64,000 nt of DNA, from the NCBI RefSeq assembly GCF_943913955.1, contig NZ_CALUAE010000014.1:1-64000 (forward strand), read 5' to 3'. The notes under the pieces were generated by a model that saw only the letters and a list, made by a program, of their open reading frames with translations, was not told where the DNA came from and made no database searches. The DNA comes from Mycolicibacterium bacteremicum (lineage in GTDB: Bacteria; Actinomycetota; Actinomycetes; Mycobacteriales; Mycobacteriaceae). Position 1 is the stretch's first letter. Each line of letters starts with the position of its first letter. Of this stretch, positions 50,168 to 58,879 are shown in pieces. The position numbers were made by a program, and so were the translations under genes.

Positions 50168-51640
50168 TCAGGACGGTGGGCCGGGTGCGGCGGGCACCGG
50201 CAGCGGTTGCGGCGGCAGCGGTGTCGGCTGCACGCCCGGGTGGGTCACGATGAACGGTTCGGAACCGGGCGTCGGGCCGGGCTCGCGCGGCGCACCGGGC
50301 GGCGGGGCCGGCGGCAGACCCGGCCACAGCGGGGTGCCGTCGGGGGCGTAGAGCTGTGCGCCGTAGGCCGGCGCACCGGGATACGGGATCGGTCCGATCG
50401 CCGGGCCGCCGAAGGTGTTCCGGATGCTCGGCGGTTCGGGGACGGCGCGGGTGACGGGCAGCCAGTTGCCGTAGGCCGGGAAGGAGATGCCCGGGTTGGG
50501 CCGCCAATCCAGACCACTGCCGAAGCCGGTGTTGGTGACCAGCTGGCGCACCGGCCAGTTCTCGTCGACATTGGGCAGCGAACCGCAGCTGGGCTTTCCG
50601 CCCGGGCCGCCCTTGGCGCCGACGATCGGCAGGTGCCGCGGATAGGCGTACGGATCGTCGCCCAGCATCAGCGCGGTGTCCAGGATGAACGACTTGCCGT
50701 TGCCGCCGGTGGCGTCGTAACCGCCGTGGTCCAGCAGGTATTTCGCACCGGTCAGCAGGCAGGTGTAGGACGGGCTGTACTTGAGCAGCAGGTCCGTCGT
50801 CGGCTGCAACGTGTTGATGGCCTTGATCAGATTCTGCTGATTCGGGGCCAGCAACTCGATTCCCTTGTTGGACAGGCCCGTGGTGGCCAACAACAGCGCG
50901 TCGAGCTGGCGGGCGTTGCTGCTGATGGTCGTCGCGGTGGTGCTCGCGGCGTCCAGGGTGGCCAGGATGTCCTGGGCCGCAGCACTGTAGGCGTCGCTGA
51001 AGCCCTGCACGGCCTGCCAGTCCTCGCGGATGGTGTCGCTGCGGTCGTTGAGCGCCATCAGCACCTGGTTGGCGTCGGTGGTGGCCCGGCCGATGACCTC
51101 ACCGCGGCCGCGCACCCCCTCGGCAAGCGCGGACAGCGTGCTGTTCAACTTGGCGGTGTCGACCTGGTCGAGCACCCCGACGAGGTTCTCGAAGACGGTG
51201 TTGACCTCGACGGTGACGTTCTGCGACTCCAGCACCTGACCGGAGCGCAGCCGTTCGGCGCTCGGATTGTCCGGGTAGACCAGGTCGACGAACTTGGCGC
51301 CGAAGATGGTGGTGGACCGGATCCTGGCCTCGACATTGGCCGGGATGAAGCGGATCTGGTCGGGGTCGATGTCGAGGCGCAGTTTGACCGGGTTCGCGGT
51401 CTCGGTGTCACCGCCGCTGATCGCGGCGACCTTGCCCACCTGCACGCCGCGCAGCTTCACCTTGGCGTTGGTCTCCATCACCAGACCGGAGCGGTCCGAG
51501 GTCAGCGTGACCGGCACCGTGCTGCGCAGGCTGCCGGTGAACAGCGAGTAGGACAGCCAGATCGCGGCGATGACGAACACCACCAGCAGCAGCGTCCACC
51601 AGCCGGGGGCGATCCCTGAGTTGCGTTTCGTGGCTGCCAT
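50168..51640 (-). CDS. mceA: MceA, Mce-family lipid transport protein
   Basis: 490 residues. Membrane anchor (about 14-36), MCE domain (about 40-120, VPVTLTSDRSGLVMETNAKVKLRGVQVGKVAAI), the Mce C-terminal helical domain with YSPSYTCLLTGAKYLLD, and a Pro-rich tail of about 75 residues. It starts 2 nt after yrbEB. In Mce complexes the A subunit helps form the ring near the inner membrane. Confidence 0.93.
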   Translation of the reverse strand: MAATKRNSGIAPGWWTLLLVVFVIAAIWLSYSLFTGSLRSTVPVTLTSDRSGLVMETNAKVKLRGVQVGKVAAISGGDTETANPVKLRLDIDPDQIRFIPANVEARIRSTTIFGAKFVDLVYPDNPSAERLRSGQVLESQNVTVEVNTVFENLVGVLDQVDTAKLNSTLSALAEGVRGRGEVIGRATTDANQVLMALNDRSDTIREDWQAVQGFSDAYSAAAQDILATLDAASTTATTISSNARQLDALLLATTGLSNKGIELLAPNQQNLIKAINTLQPTTDLLLKYSPSYTCLLTGAKYLLDHGGYDATGGNGKSFILDTALMLGDDPYAYPRHLPIVGAKGGPGGKPSCGSLPNVDENWPVRQLVTNTGFGSGLDWRPNPGISFPAYGNWLPVTRAVPEPPSIRNTFGGPAIGPIPYPGAPAYGAQLYAPDGTPLWPGLPPAPPPGAPREPGPTPGSEPFIVTHPGVQPTPLPPQPLPVPAAPGPPS

Positions 51641-51642
51641 GT

Positions 51643-52485
51643 CTAACCGGCCAGGTTGAAGTTGCCGGATTGTCCGTACACCGCAAGTGAAATCATCACG
51701 ACGACGAACGCGGAGATCACCAGGGAGGTGCGCACCGCTCGGCCGACCGCCTCGCCCACACCGGCCGGGCCGCCGCTGGCGGTGAACCCGTAATAGGTGT
51801 GCACCAGCATGATGACGATGGCCATGGCGATCGACTGGACGAACGACCAGATGAGGTCGATCGGGTTCAGGAAGGTGTCGAAGTAGTGGTCATAGACACC
51901 GCTGGACTGGCCGTAGATCACCGTGGTGCCGATCTTGGCCGCGTAGAACGACATCAGCACACCGACGCAGTACAGCGGGATCACCACGATGACACCGGCG
52001 ATGACCCGGCTGGACGCCAGGTAGGCGATGCTGCGGATGCCGATCACCTCGAGGGCGTCGATCTCCTCGTTGATGCGCATGGCGCCCAGCTGTGCGGTGG
52101 CACCGGCGCCGATGGTGGCCGACAGCGCGATCGCGGTGGTGGCCGGCGCGATGAGGCGGACATTGAAGAAGGCGGAGGCGAATCCGGTGAGCGCCTCGAC
52201 ACCGATCTCGGAGAACTGGTTGTAGCCCTGCACGGCGACCAGGGCGCCGGTGCTGACGGTCAGGAAGCCGACGATGGCGACGGTGCCGCCGATGATCGCC
52301 AAAGCGCCGGTACCCAGGCCCATCTGGGCGATCAGCCGGACCAATTCCTTCGGATAACGGATGAACACGTCGCCGATGGACACCAGGGTGCGTCCGAAGA
52401 ACTGGGTCTGCTCACCGACCTGGTTCCAGCTGTCGACGACGCTGCTGACCCCTCGTTTGACCCGCAGGCCCACCCCGGTTGTCAC
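51643..52485 (-). CDS. yrbEB: YrbEB, Mce permease subunit
   Basis: 280 residues, GTG start in a 4-nt overlap. MlaE-type permease with five to six membrane segments; the family coupling region GAGATAQLGAMRINEEIDALEVIGI (about 130-155) and a C-terminal ASGGPAGVGEAVGRAVRTS are present. It pairs with YrbEA to form the ABC-transporter-like channel driven by a separate MceG ATPase, which is not in this window. Confidence 0.93.
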   Translation of the reverse strand: MTTGVGLRVKRGVSSVVDSWNQVGEQTQFFGRTLVSIGDVFIRYPKELVRLIAQMGLGTGALAIIGGTVAIVGFLTVSTGALVAVQGYNQFSEIGVEALTGFASAFFNVRLIAPATTAIALSATIGAGATAQLGAMRINEEIDALEVIGIRSIAYLASSRVIAGVIVVIPLYCVGVLMSFYAAKIGTTVIYGQSSGVYDHYFDTFLNPIDLIWSFVQSIAMAIVIMLVHTYYGFTASGGPAGVGEAVGRAVRTSLVISAFVVVMISLAVYGQSGNFNLAG

Positions 52486-53261
52486 ATCGTCGCCTTCACG
52501 CCGACCGCGGTGGCGACCACGTTGATGGCGAACAGCGCCATGAAGGTGAAGACCACGGTCTCGTTGACGGCGTTGCCGACACCGGCCGGGCCGCCGCCCA
52601 CCGAAATCCCCTTGTAGCAGGCGATCAGGCCGGCCGTGAGACCGAACAGCGCCGCCTTGACCAACGCGATCAGCACATCCGACGGACCGGTGATGAGCGT
52701 CAGACCCGCGACGAAGGCGCCCGGTGACACATGCTGGACGTACACGCAGAACAGATAGGCGCCGGTGAGCCCGACCAGCACCACGGTTGCCGACAGCGCC
52801 AGCGACACCGTGGTGGCGGCCAACACCCGCGGAATGACCAACGCCTGAATCGGATTCACGCCCATCACGCGCAGGGCGTCGAGCTCCTCGCGGATGGTGC
52901 GGGCGCCCAGGTCGGCGCACATCGCGGTGGCGCCGGCGCCGGCGATCACCAAAACGGTGACGATCGGCCCGATCTGGGTGACGGTGCCCAGGGCGGCGCC
53001 GGTGCCGGAAAAGTCCGCGGCACCGAATTCGGTGAGCAGGATGTTGAACGTGAAGGTCAGCAGGACCGTGTAGGGCACGGTGAGCATCAGCGTCGGCAGC
53101 AACGAAACCCGTGCCACGAACCAGGACTGGAGGATGTACTCACGCCAGGCGAACGGCGGCCGGAACATCAGGGTGAAGACGTCGAGCGTCATCGAGAAGA
53201 ATCCACCGAAGGAACGCACGGGCTTGGCGACGACGTTCGGGATGGCATCCTGCGCAGCCAT
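52482..53261 (-). CDS. yrbEA: YrbEA, Mce permease subunit
   Basis: 259 residues from MAAQDAIPNVV. MlaE-type permease with GAGATAMCADLGARTIREELDALRVMGVNPIQ (the coupling segment), VGGGPAGVGNAVNETVV and five to six membrane helices. First gene of the 12-gene operon. The upstream 193 bp must contain the promoter; no clear operator was seen. Sequence differs enough from remembered YrbE1A that this is not the mce1 locus; the mce type (5, 6 or 7) cannot be fixed by eye. Confidence 0.92.
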   Translation of the reverse strand: MAAQDAIPNVVAKPVRSFGGFFSMTLDVFTLMFRPPFAWREYILQSWFVARVSLLPTLMLTVPYTVLLTFTFNILLTEFGAADFSGTGAALGTVTQIGPIVTVLVIAGAGATAMCADLGARTIREELDALRVMGVNPIQALVIPRVLAATTVSLALSATVVLVGLTGAYLFCVYVQHVSPGAFVAGLTLITGPSDVLIALVKAALFGLTAGLIACYKGISVGGGPAGVGNAVNETVVFTFMALFAINVVATAVGVKATM

Positions 53262-53454
53262 CAGCGGGAAACCCCCGCGCTGCACAACCTCCGCATTGCC
53301 ATGCAATCCCTTCGACGGTGCCCGCTGCCTGCGGGGCCGGCGTCACCCGGCCGGTGCGAACACGATATGACCACAGGCGCCGCTATGGATGCGGAAGAAC
53401 GTACATAAGGAATTTCACAGTCACAACCGGCACCTGCCCTTGCCTGCCACGTCG

Positions 53455-54078
53455 TCATGCGGTAGCACCGCCGCACCGTTCGCCGACGACCCCGAGCGCA
53501 CGCAGCGTGAAACCCTCGACGCGGGCCCGTGACACCGGGATCTGGGCGGGGTCGAAGATCCTGGCCGAGGTGAGTTCGCGGCTCACCAGTGCCGCGATGG
53601 CGATGGCGTCGGACTCCGGGTCGGCCAGCGGGAACGAGCCGTCGGCCTGCCCGGCGGCCAGGATGCCGGTCAGGGATGCCTCGCGGCGCGCTCGAGATAG
53701 CTCGCGCGCCTCGCGATAGCCCTTTGCCGAGCGCATCTCGTCGCAGTCGAGCACCGCGAGGTAGCGGTGCAGGCTGGTATCGGTGGCCAGCGTGAACATC
53801 TGGTCCAGCCAGGTACGCAGCTGTCCGGTCGGATCGGGGCCGTTGGTGCCTGCGATCTCGTCGAGTCGGGCCGCCAGGCGCTCGGTGACCTGGTGCAGCA
53901 TCGCCAGGAACAGCTCGTCCTTGGACTGATAGTGCCGATAGAAGGCACGGCTGGACACCCCGGCGCGGGCCAGGATCGCCGATACCGGGATCGGGCCGTC
54001 ATGCGGTTCGGCCAGGCAGGCGAAGGTGGCCTCGACAATGCTGTCGCGCTCGTCGGCTCCAGGATCGTCAGACGGCAC
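53455..54078 (-). CDS. TetR family regulator
   Basis: 207 residues from a GTG. HTH at about 12-58 (RDSIVEATFACLAEPHDGPIPVSAILARAGVSSRAFYRHYQSKDELFLAML). The C-terminal domain ends RVEGFTLRALGVVGERCGG. It lies on the same strand and 193 bp upstream of the mce operon, but is also divergent from the hydrolase gene at 54169 with an operator-like palindrome between; that second target is better supported. Confidence 0.88.
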   Translation of the reverse strand: MPSDDPGADERDSIVEATFACLAEPHDGPIPVSAILARAGVSSRAFYRHYQSKDELFLAMLHQVTERLAARLDEIAGTNGPDPTGQLRTWLDQMFTLATDTSLHRYLAVLDCDEMRSAKGYREARELSRARREASLTGILAAGQADGSFPLADPESDAIAIAALVSRELTSARIFDPAQIPVSRARVEGFTLRALGVVGERCGGATA

Positions 54079-54111
54079 GGATGGCAGTCTAGAGACCCGC
54101 TTCCGGACCCG

Positions 54112-54125
54112 ACCGACCGGTCAGT
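54112..54125. promoter_or_regulatory. TetR-type operator between tetR and the hydrolase
   Basis: ACCGACC-GGTCAGT: 7-bp half sites with a single mismatch, containing the perfect core GACCGGTC (54115-54122). It is located 34 bp from the TetR start and 43 bp from the hydrolase start. Confidence 0.6.
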
Positions 54126-54168
54126 AACGTGAGTCACAAGCCCCCGCAGGGACGGCGAGAGGAAGCCC

Positions 54169-55035
54169 GTGAGCACTGTCGAGAGCACACCGCAGACCGT
54201 GACGTTCCGTGGCGTCGACGGCCTCAAACTGGTCGCCGACGAGTGGAACGGCACCGGCGGCGTCCCGGCCGATTCCGGGCCCACCATCCTGCTGCTGCAC
54301 GGTGGCGGGCAGAACCGGCACTCGTGGAAGAACACCGGGCAGATCCTGGCCGCGCGCGGCAAGCACGTCATCGCACTGGACAGCCGTGGGCACGGCGACA
54401 GCGACTACTCCCCCGCCGCCGACTATTCGGTCGAGACGCTGAGCGCCGACACCCAGCAGGTGCTGTACCAGATCGGCAGGCCCGTCGTGCTGATCGGCGC
54501 CAGTATGGGCGGGCTGACCGGCATCCTGGCCGCGCACGAGGCCGGACCGGAGATCGTCACCAAGCTCGTGCTCGTCGACGTGGTGCCGCGGTTCGAGAAG
54601 GACGGCAGCGCGCGCATCCGCGATTTCATGTTCAACCACATCCACGGCTTCGACTCGCTTGAGCAGGCCGCCGACGCGGTGGCGGCCTACCTGCCGCACC
54701 GGCCCAAGCCGCGCAGCGTCGAGGGGCTGAAGAAGAACCTGCGCCTGCGGGACGGGCGGTGGTACTGGCACTGGGATCCGGCGTTTCTCACCAAGCCCGG
54801 TGACGATCCGTTCGCGCGGGTGGACATGCTGGAGTCGGCAGCCCAGAATCTGACCGTGCCGATCCTGCTGATCCGCGGAAAGCTGTCCGACGTGGTGTCC
54901 GTCGAGGGCGTACAGGGCTTCCTGGAACAGGTGCCCGCTGCCGAGTTCGTCGAACTGTCCGATGCGGGCCACACCGCCGCCGGTGACGACAACGACGCCT
55001 TCACCGACGCCGTCGTCGCCTTCGTCGACAAGTGA
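54169..55035 (+). CDS. Alpha/beta hydrolase
   Basis: 288 residues, GTG start after a GAGAGGAAG leader. LLHGGGQNRHSW oxyanion loop (about 43-54), ALDSRGHGDSD, nucleophile elbow GASMGG (Ser), an Asp in LIRGKLSDVVS and His in DAGHTAAGDD. A serine esterase/lipase-like cytoplasmic enzyme of unknown substrate. Its stop overlaps the start of the large fusion gene by 4 nt (GTGA), so the two are made together. Confidence 0.87.
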   Translation: MSTVESTPQTVTFRGVDGLKLVADEWNGTGGVPADSGPTILLLHGGGQNRHSWKNTGQILAARGKHVIALDSRGHGDSDYSPAADYSVETLSADTQQVLYQIGRPVVLIGASMGGLTGILAAHEAGPEIVTKLVLVDVVPRFEKDGSARIRDFMFNHIHGFDSLEQAADAVAAYLPHRPKPRSVEGLKKNLRLRDGRWYWHWDPAFLTKPGDDPFARVDMLESAAQNLTVPILLIRGKLSDVVSVEGVQGFLEQVPAAEFVELSDAGHTAAGDDNDAFTDAVVAFVDK

Positions 55036-57917
55036 GCGACATGACGACCGGTTGCTCAGGATTCAATTTCCTGCAGCAGCCCGCCCTGCCCGCCCCGCAG
55101 ATCACCGAGGCGCAGGCCACCGAACTGCTGGCCACTCACTACGCGCTGAGCAAGGCCGTGAGATCGCTTGGCAGTCAGCAGGACTGCAATTTCACCGTGG
55201 TCGAGGAGGGCGTCCCGGTCGCGGTGCTCAAGATCGCCAACCCGGCCTTCACCGAACCCGAACTGGCCGCCCAGGACGCCGCCGCCGCCCTGATCGCACG
55301 CGCCGAGCCCGGGCTGCGGGTCGCGGTCCCGATCGACACCGCCGACGGGCAGAAGTTCGCGGTCGCCGCACCGGATTCCGGCGCGGGCCAGATCCGGCTG
55401 CTGCCCTACCTGTCCGGGGGCACGCTGAACGAACGCGGTTATCTGGCACCGCCGGTGGTGGCCGCCCTGGGCGATGTCGCCGGACGGGTCAGCCGCGCGC
55501 TGGCCGACTTCGCCCACCCGGGTCTGGACCGCATCCTGCAGTGGGATCTGCGCTTCGGCAATCGCGTGGTCGACGAGCTGATCTCGCATGTCCCGGACCG
55601 GCAGGCCGAGATTGCCGCAGCCGCACGCCAGGCCGGGCAACGGATCTCGGCCGTCGCCGACGAACTGCCGCACCAGGCGGTGCATCTGGACCTCACCGAT
55701 GCCAACGTCATCGTCGGGCCGTCCGGTCGCCCGGACGGTGTCATCGACTTCGGCGATCTCTCCCGCAGCTGGGCGGTGGCCGAGATCGCGATCACGCTGT
55801 CCTCGGTGCTCGGTCACCCGGGCGCCGATCCGACGTCGATCCTGCCCGGCATAAAGGCGTTCCACGCCGTGCGCCCCCTGCAGGTCGCCGAGGCCCGCGC
55901 GCTGTGGCCGCTGCTGGTGTTGCGGACCGCGGTGCTGATCGTCAGCGGCGCCCAGCAGGCCGCGCTGGACCCCGACAACAGCTACATCACCGAGCAAGCC
56001 GACGACGAATGGCGGATGTTCGACACGGCGACGTCGGTGCCCCAGGACGTGATGACGGCGCTGATCCTGGCCGAACTGGGGCTCGCCGATGCACCGCGGC
56101 AACCCGAGATCGAGAACCGGCTGATCGCCGATCTGGATCCCGCCGCCGTGGTGACGCTGGATCTGTCCGACACCCTCGACGATGCCGACGATCTCGCCGC
56201 CGACGCGGTGCGCGCCGGGGCCGCGCTGGTGGTGAGCCGCTTCGGCAAGCCGCGGCTGAGCCGCGCCCCACTGCTGTCGGCCGACAGTCCGGAGGTCGTC
56301 GAGACCGGCATCGCGGTGTGGCCGGCGGCCGGCACCCGGGTGCTGGCACCCTGGGACGGCGAGGTCGTCGACCGCGCCGATGACACGATCACCCTGCGCG
56401 GACTGGACTTCGAGCTGACCCTGAGCGGTGCCGAGTCGACGACCGCGCCGGGGCATGTGCGCGCCGGTGAACACCTCGGTGTGATCGGGGCCGACCGGGC
56501 CACCCGGCTGGCGGTCCGCCCGGTCTTGGCACCGACCGCTCCGGTCTACACGACCGCCGAACTGGCCCCGGGCTGGTTGGCGTTGTCGCGGGATCCCCGA
56601 TCGGTTCTGGGTCTGGACCCGATCGACGATGCGCAGCGGCGCGACCTGCTGGACCGCCGTGACGACAGCTTCGCCTCGGTGCAGGAGCGCTACTACCGCA
56701 ATCCGCCACAGATCGAGCGCGGGCACCGGCACTACCTGATGTCCACGGCCGGGCGGGTCTACCTGGACATGGTCAACAACGTCACCGTGCTCGGCCATGC
56801 CCATCCGCGGGTCGCCGATGCCGCATCGCGTCAGCTGCGCCGGCTCAACACGAACTCCCGGTTCAACTACGAGGCCGTGGTGGAGTTCAGCGAGCGGATC
56901 GCCGCCACCCTGCCCGATCAGCTCGACACCGTGTTCCTGGTCAATTCCGGTTCGGAGGCCAGCGATCTCGCGATCCGGCTGGCGATGGCGGTCACCGGAC
57001 GCCGCGATGTGGTCGCGGTCCGCGAGGCCTACCACGGCTGGACCTACGCCACCGATGCGGTGTCGACCTCGACGGCGGACAACCCGAACGCGCTGTCCAC
57101 CCGGCCGGACTGGGTGCACACCGTGGAATCACCGAACAGCTTCCGCGGCAAATACCGTGGCGCCGAAGCACACCGGTACGCCGCCGAGGCGGTGGAACAG
57201 ATCGAGGAGATGACGGCGGCGGGCCGCCCGCCCGCGGCCTTCATCTGTGAACCGATCTACGGCAATGCCGGTGGGATGGCCCTGCCCGACGGTTATCTGC
57301 GGCAGGTGTACGACGCGGTGCGCGCCGCCGGCGGGGTGGCCATCGCCGACGAGGTGCAGGTCGGTTACGGCCGACTGGGGCAGTGGTTCTGGGGTTTCCC
57401 GCAGCAGCAGGTGGTGCCCGACATCATCTCGGTGGCCAAGGCGACCGGCAACGGATATCCGCTGGGTGCGGTCATCACCACCCGGGCGATCGCCGAGGGT
57501 TTCCGGTCACAGGGGTACTTCTTCTCCTCCACCGGAGGCAGCCCGCTGTCCTGTGCGATCGGGCTGGCGGTGCTCGACGTGCTGCGCGATGAGGGATTGC
57601 AGGAGAACGCGTCCCGGGTCGGCGGATATCTGAAAACGCGGCTGGAGGCACTGGCCGGTAGGCATCCGATCATCGGCACGGTGCACGGGATGGGGCTGTA
57701 TCTGGGCGTGGAGATGATCCGCGACCCGGCCACGCTGGAGCCCGCCACCGAGGAGACCATGGCGATCTGCGAGCGGATGCTGGAACTCGGTGTGGTGATC
57801 CAACCGACCGGCGACCACCAGAACATCCTGAAGACCAAGCCCCCGCTGTGCATCGACACCGCCGGTGCCGACTTCTACGTCGACATGCTCGACCGCACCC
57901 TCACCGAACTCTTCTGA
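55032..57917 (+). CDS. APH kinase/beta-barrel/class III aminotransferase fusion
   Basis: 961 residues in three parts. Residues 1-330: aminoglycoside phosphotransferase-like kinase with the catalytic segment HLDLTDANV (H218, D220) and VIDFGD (about 239). Residues 410-500: a small beta domain resembling peptidase M23 (VLAPWDGEVVDRADDTITLRG, HVRAGEHLGVIG) without clear zinc ligands. Residues 530-961: class III PLP aminotransferase with GSEASDLAIRLA, ADEVQVGYGRLG and the PLP lysine K803 (VAKATGNGYP). Homologues are annotated as aminotransferase or ethanolamine-phosphate phospho-lyase-like. One enzyme that phosphorylates an amino alcohol and then eliminates phosphate and ammonia would explain the fusion (inference). 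Confidence 0.87.
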   Translation: MSDMTTGCSGFNFLQQPALPAPQITEAQATELLATHYALSKAVRSLGSQQDCNFTVVEEGVPVAVLKIANPAFTEPELAAQDAAAALIARAEPGLRVAVPIDTADGQKFAVAAPDSGAGQIRLLPYLSGGTLNERGYLAPPVVAALGDVAGRVSRALADFAHPGLDRILQWDLRFGNRVVDELISHVPDRQAEIAAAARQAGQRISAVADELPHQAVHLDLTDANVIVGPSGRPDGVIDFGDLSRSWAVAEIAITLSSVLGHPGADPTSILPGIKAFHAVRPLQVAEARALWPLLVLRTAVLIVSGAQQAALDPDNSYITEQADDEWRMFDTATSVPQDVMTALILAELGLADAPRQPEIENRLIADLDPAAVVTLDLSDTLDDADDLAADAVRAGAALVVSRFGKPRLSRAPLLSADSPEVVETGIAVWPAAGTRVLAPWDGEVVDRADDTITLRGLDFELTLSGAESTTAPGHVRAGEHLGVIGADRATRLAVRPVLAPTAPVYTTAELAPGWLALSRDPRSVLGLDPIDDAQRRDLLDRRDDSFASVQERYYRNPPQIERGHRHYLMSTAGRVYLDMVNNVTVLGHAHPRVADAASRQLRRLNTNSRFNYEAVVEFSERIAATLPDQLDTVFLVNSGSEASDLAIRLAMAVTGRRDVVAVREAYHGWTYATDAVSTSTADNPNALSTRPDWVHTVESPNSFRGKYRGAEAHRYAAEAVEQIEEMTAAGRPPAAFICEPIYGNAGGMALPDGYLRQVYDAVRAAGGVAIADEVQVGYGRLGQWFWGFPQQQVVPDIISVAKATGNGYPLGAVITTRAIAEGFRSQGYFFSSTGGSPLSCAIGLAVLDVLRDEGLQENASRVGGYLKTRLEALAGRHPIIGTVHGMGLYLGVEMIRDPATLEPATEETMAICERMLELGVVIQPTGDHQNILKTKPPLCIDTAGADFYVDMLDRTLTELF

Positions 57918-57927
57918 TCCGATCCCG

Positions 57928-57988
57928 GCGAGCGTGCGTGTCTGCACCCCGACACGCCGCCGCGGACCGGGAGTTCACGCACGCTCGC
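57928..57988. terminator. Long hairpin between convergent genes
   Basis: gcgagcgtgcgtg (57928-57940) and cacgcacgctcgc (57976-57988) pair perfectly; an inner gtgtc/gacac hairpin lies in the loop. The arm start gcgagcgtgcg also occurs beside the hairpin at 1258-1268. Confidence 0.75.
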
Positions 57989-57998
57989 GCAGCGGAGA

Positions 57999-58157
57999 TC
58001 AGGCCTTCTCGGCCTCGGCGAGGCGCTGGTGCAGGCGGGCCCGGATGTCCTCGGGTGTGTAGGACCGGCGGATGCGCTGATCCCGGGCGACCAGCACGCC
58101 GCCGGCCACCACACCGGCGACACCGGCCAACCCGACCCACTTCCAGATGCTTCGCAT
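57999..58157 (-). CDS. Small single-pass membrane protein
   Basis: 52 residues: MRSIWKWVGLAGVAGVVAGGVLVARDQ forms one membrane helix, then a basic segment (RIRRSYTPEDIRARLHQRLAEAEKA) predicted as an amphipathic helix. No family is recognised, but codon bias and the clean gap-filling position between a convergent and a divergent gene support it. It starts 26 bp from the divergent papain-like hydrolase gene. Confidence 0.65.
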   Translation of the reverse strand: MRSIWKWVGLAGVAGVVAGGVLVARDQRIRRSYTPEDIRARLHQRLAEAEKA

Positions 58158-58183
58158 GCAGCGATTGTGCCTAAGCTGCCCGG

Positions 58184-58879
58184 GTGGACGCACACACGGT
58201 GGGACTGGCCAAGGCGCTGCAGGAGACCCGCACCGGGGACATCTGGCTGTTCCGGGGCGGGTCGGGCCCCGACCGCGCCATCCAGACGCTGACCAACGCA
58301 CCGGTCAACCACGTCGGGATGACGGTGGCCATCGATGATCTGCCGCCGTTGATCTGGCACGCCGAGCTCGGGCAGAAGTTGCTGGACCTGTGGACCGGGA
58401 CCCATCACCGCGGGGTGCAGCTCAATGACGCGCGCGAGGTCGTCGAACGCTGGGTGCACGAATACGGGCAGAAGGCCTGGCTGCGTCAGCTCACGCCGCC
58501 GGCGAACCGGGAGCAGGAGGACCTGATGCTCAAGGTGATCGCCCGGATGAACGGCACCGCGTTCCCGTCGACGGCGCGCCTGACCGGGCGGTGGCTGCGT
58601 GGACGGCTGCCGATCGTCAGCGATTTCACCCGCGGCCTGCCGATCATCCACCGCAAGGTGCGCGAGTCGGCCGAACGCGACAAGGAGCGCCGTCGCTCGA
58701 CCGGGTTGGAGACGGCGTACTGCGCGGAGACGGTGGCCATCACCTACGAGGAGATGGGGTTGATGACGACCGAGAAGCGGGAGAACTACTTCGATCCGGG
58801 CAAGTTCTGGAGCGGGGACACCCTGACGTTGGCGCCGGGGTACGCGCTCGGCGACGAGATCGCGGTGACGGTGGGTTAG
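58184..58879 (+). CDS. Permuted NlpC/P60 (YiiX-like) cysteine hydrolase
   Basis: 231 residues from a GTG. GDIWLFRGGSGPDRAIQ with NHVGM (H43) before, and TAYCAETVA (C180) after, a long insertion: the circular permutation of the papain-like fold seen in YiiX/LRAT-type proteins, where His precedes Cys. No signal peptide, so cytoplasmic. Likely a lipid or amide hydrolase/acyltransferase rather than a peptidoglycan enzyme. Its end overlaps the convergent DUF1254 gene by 4 nt. Confidence 0.75.
   Translation: MDAHTVGLAKALQETRTGDIWLFRGGSGPDRAIQTLTNAPVNHVGMTVAIDDLPPLIWHAELGQKLLDLWTGTHHRGVQLNDAREVVERWVHEYGQKAWLRQLTPPANREQEDLMLKVIARMNGTAFPSTARLTGRWLRGRLPIVSDFTRGLPIIHRKVRESAERDKERRRSTGLETAYCAETVAITYEEMGLMTTEKRENYFDPGKFWSGDTLTLAPGYALGDEIAVTVG

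Noticed and set aside
49064..51619. Very long open frame on the plus strand across mceA and mceB
   Set aside because: It is the mirror of mceA/mceB; composition is Gly/Arg/Gln/Val-rich with no domain, while the minus strand encodes clear Mce proteins. Long antisense frames are expected in high-G+C DNA.
53455..54078. The idea that this TetR is Mce3R
   Set aside because: Mce3R has two TetR domains in about 400 residues; this protein is a single 207-residue TetR, and the clear palindrome is on its other side, towards the hydrolase.
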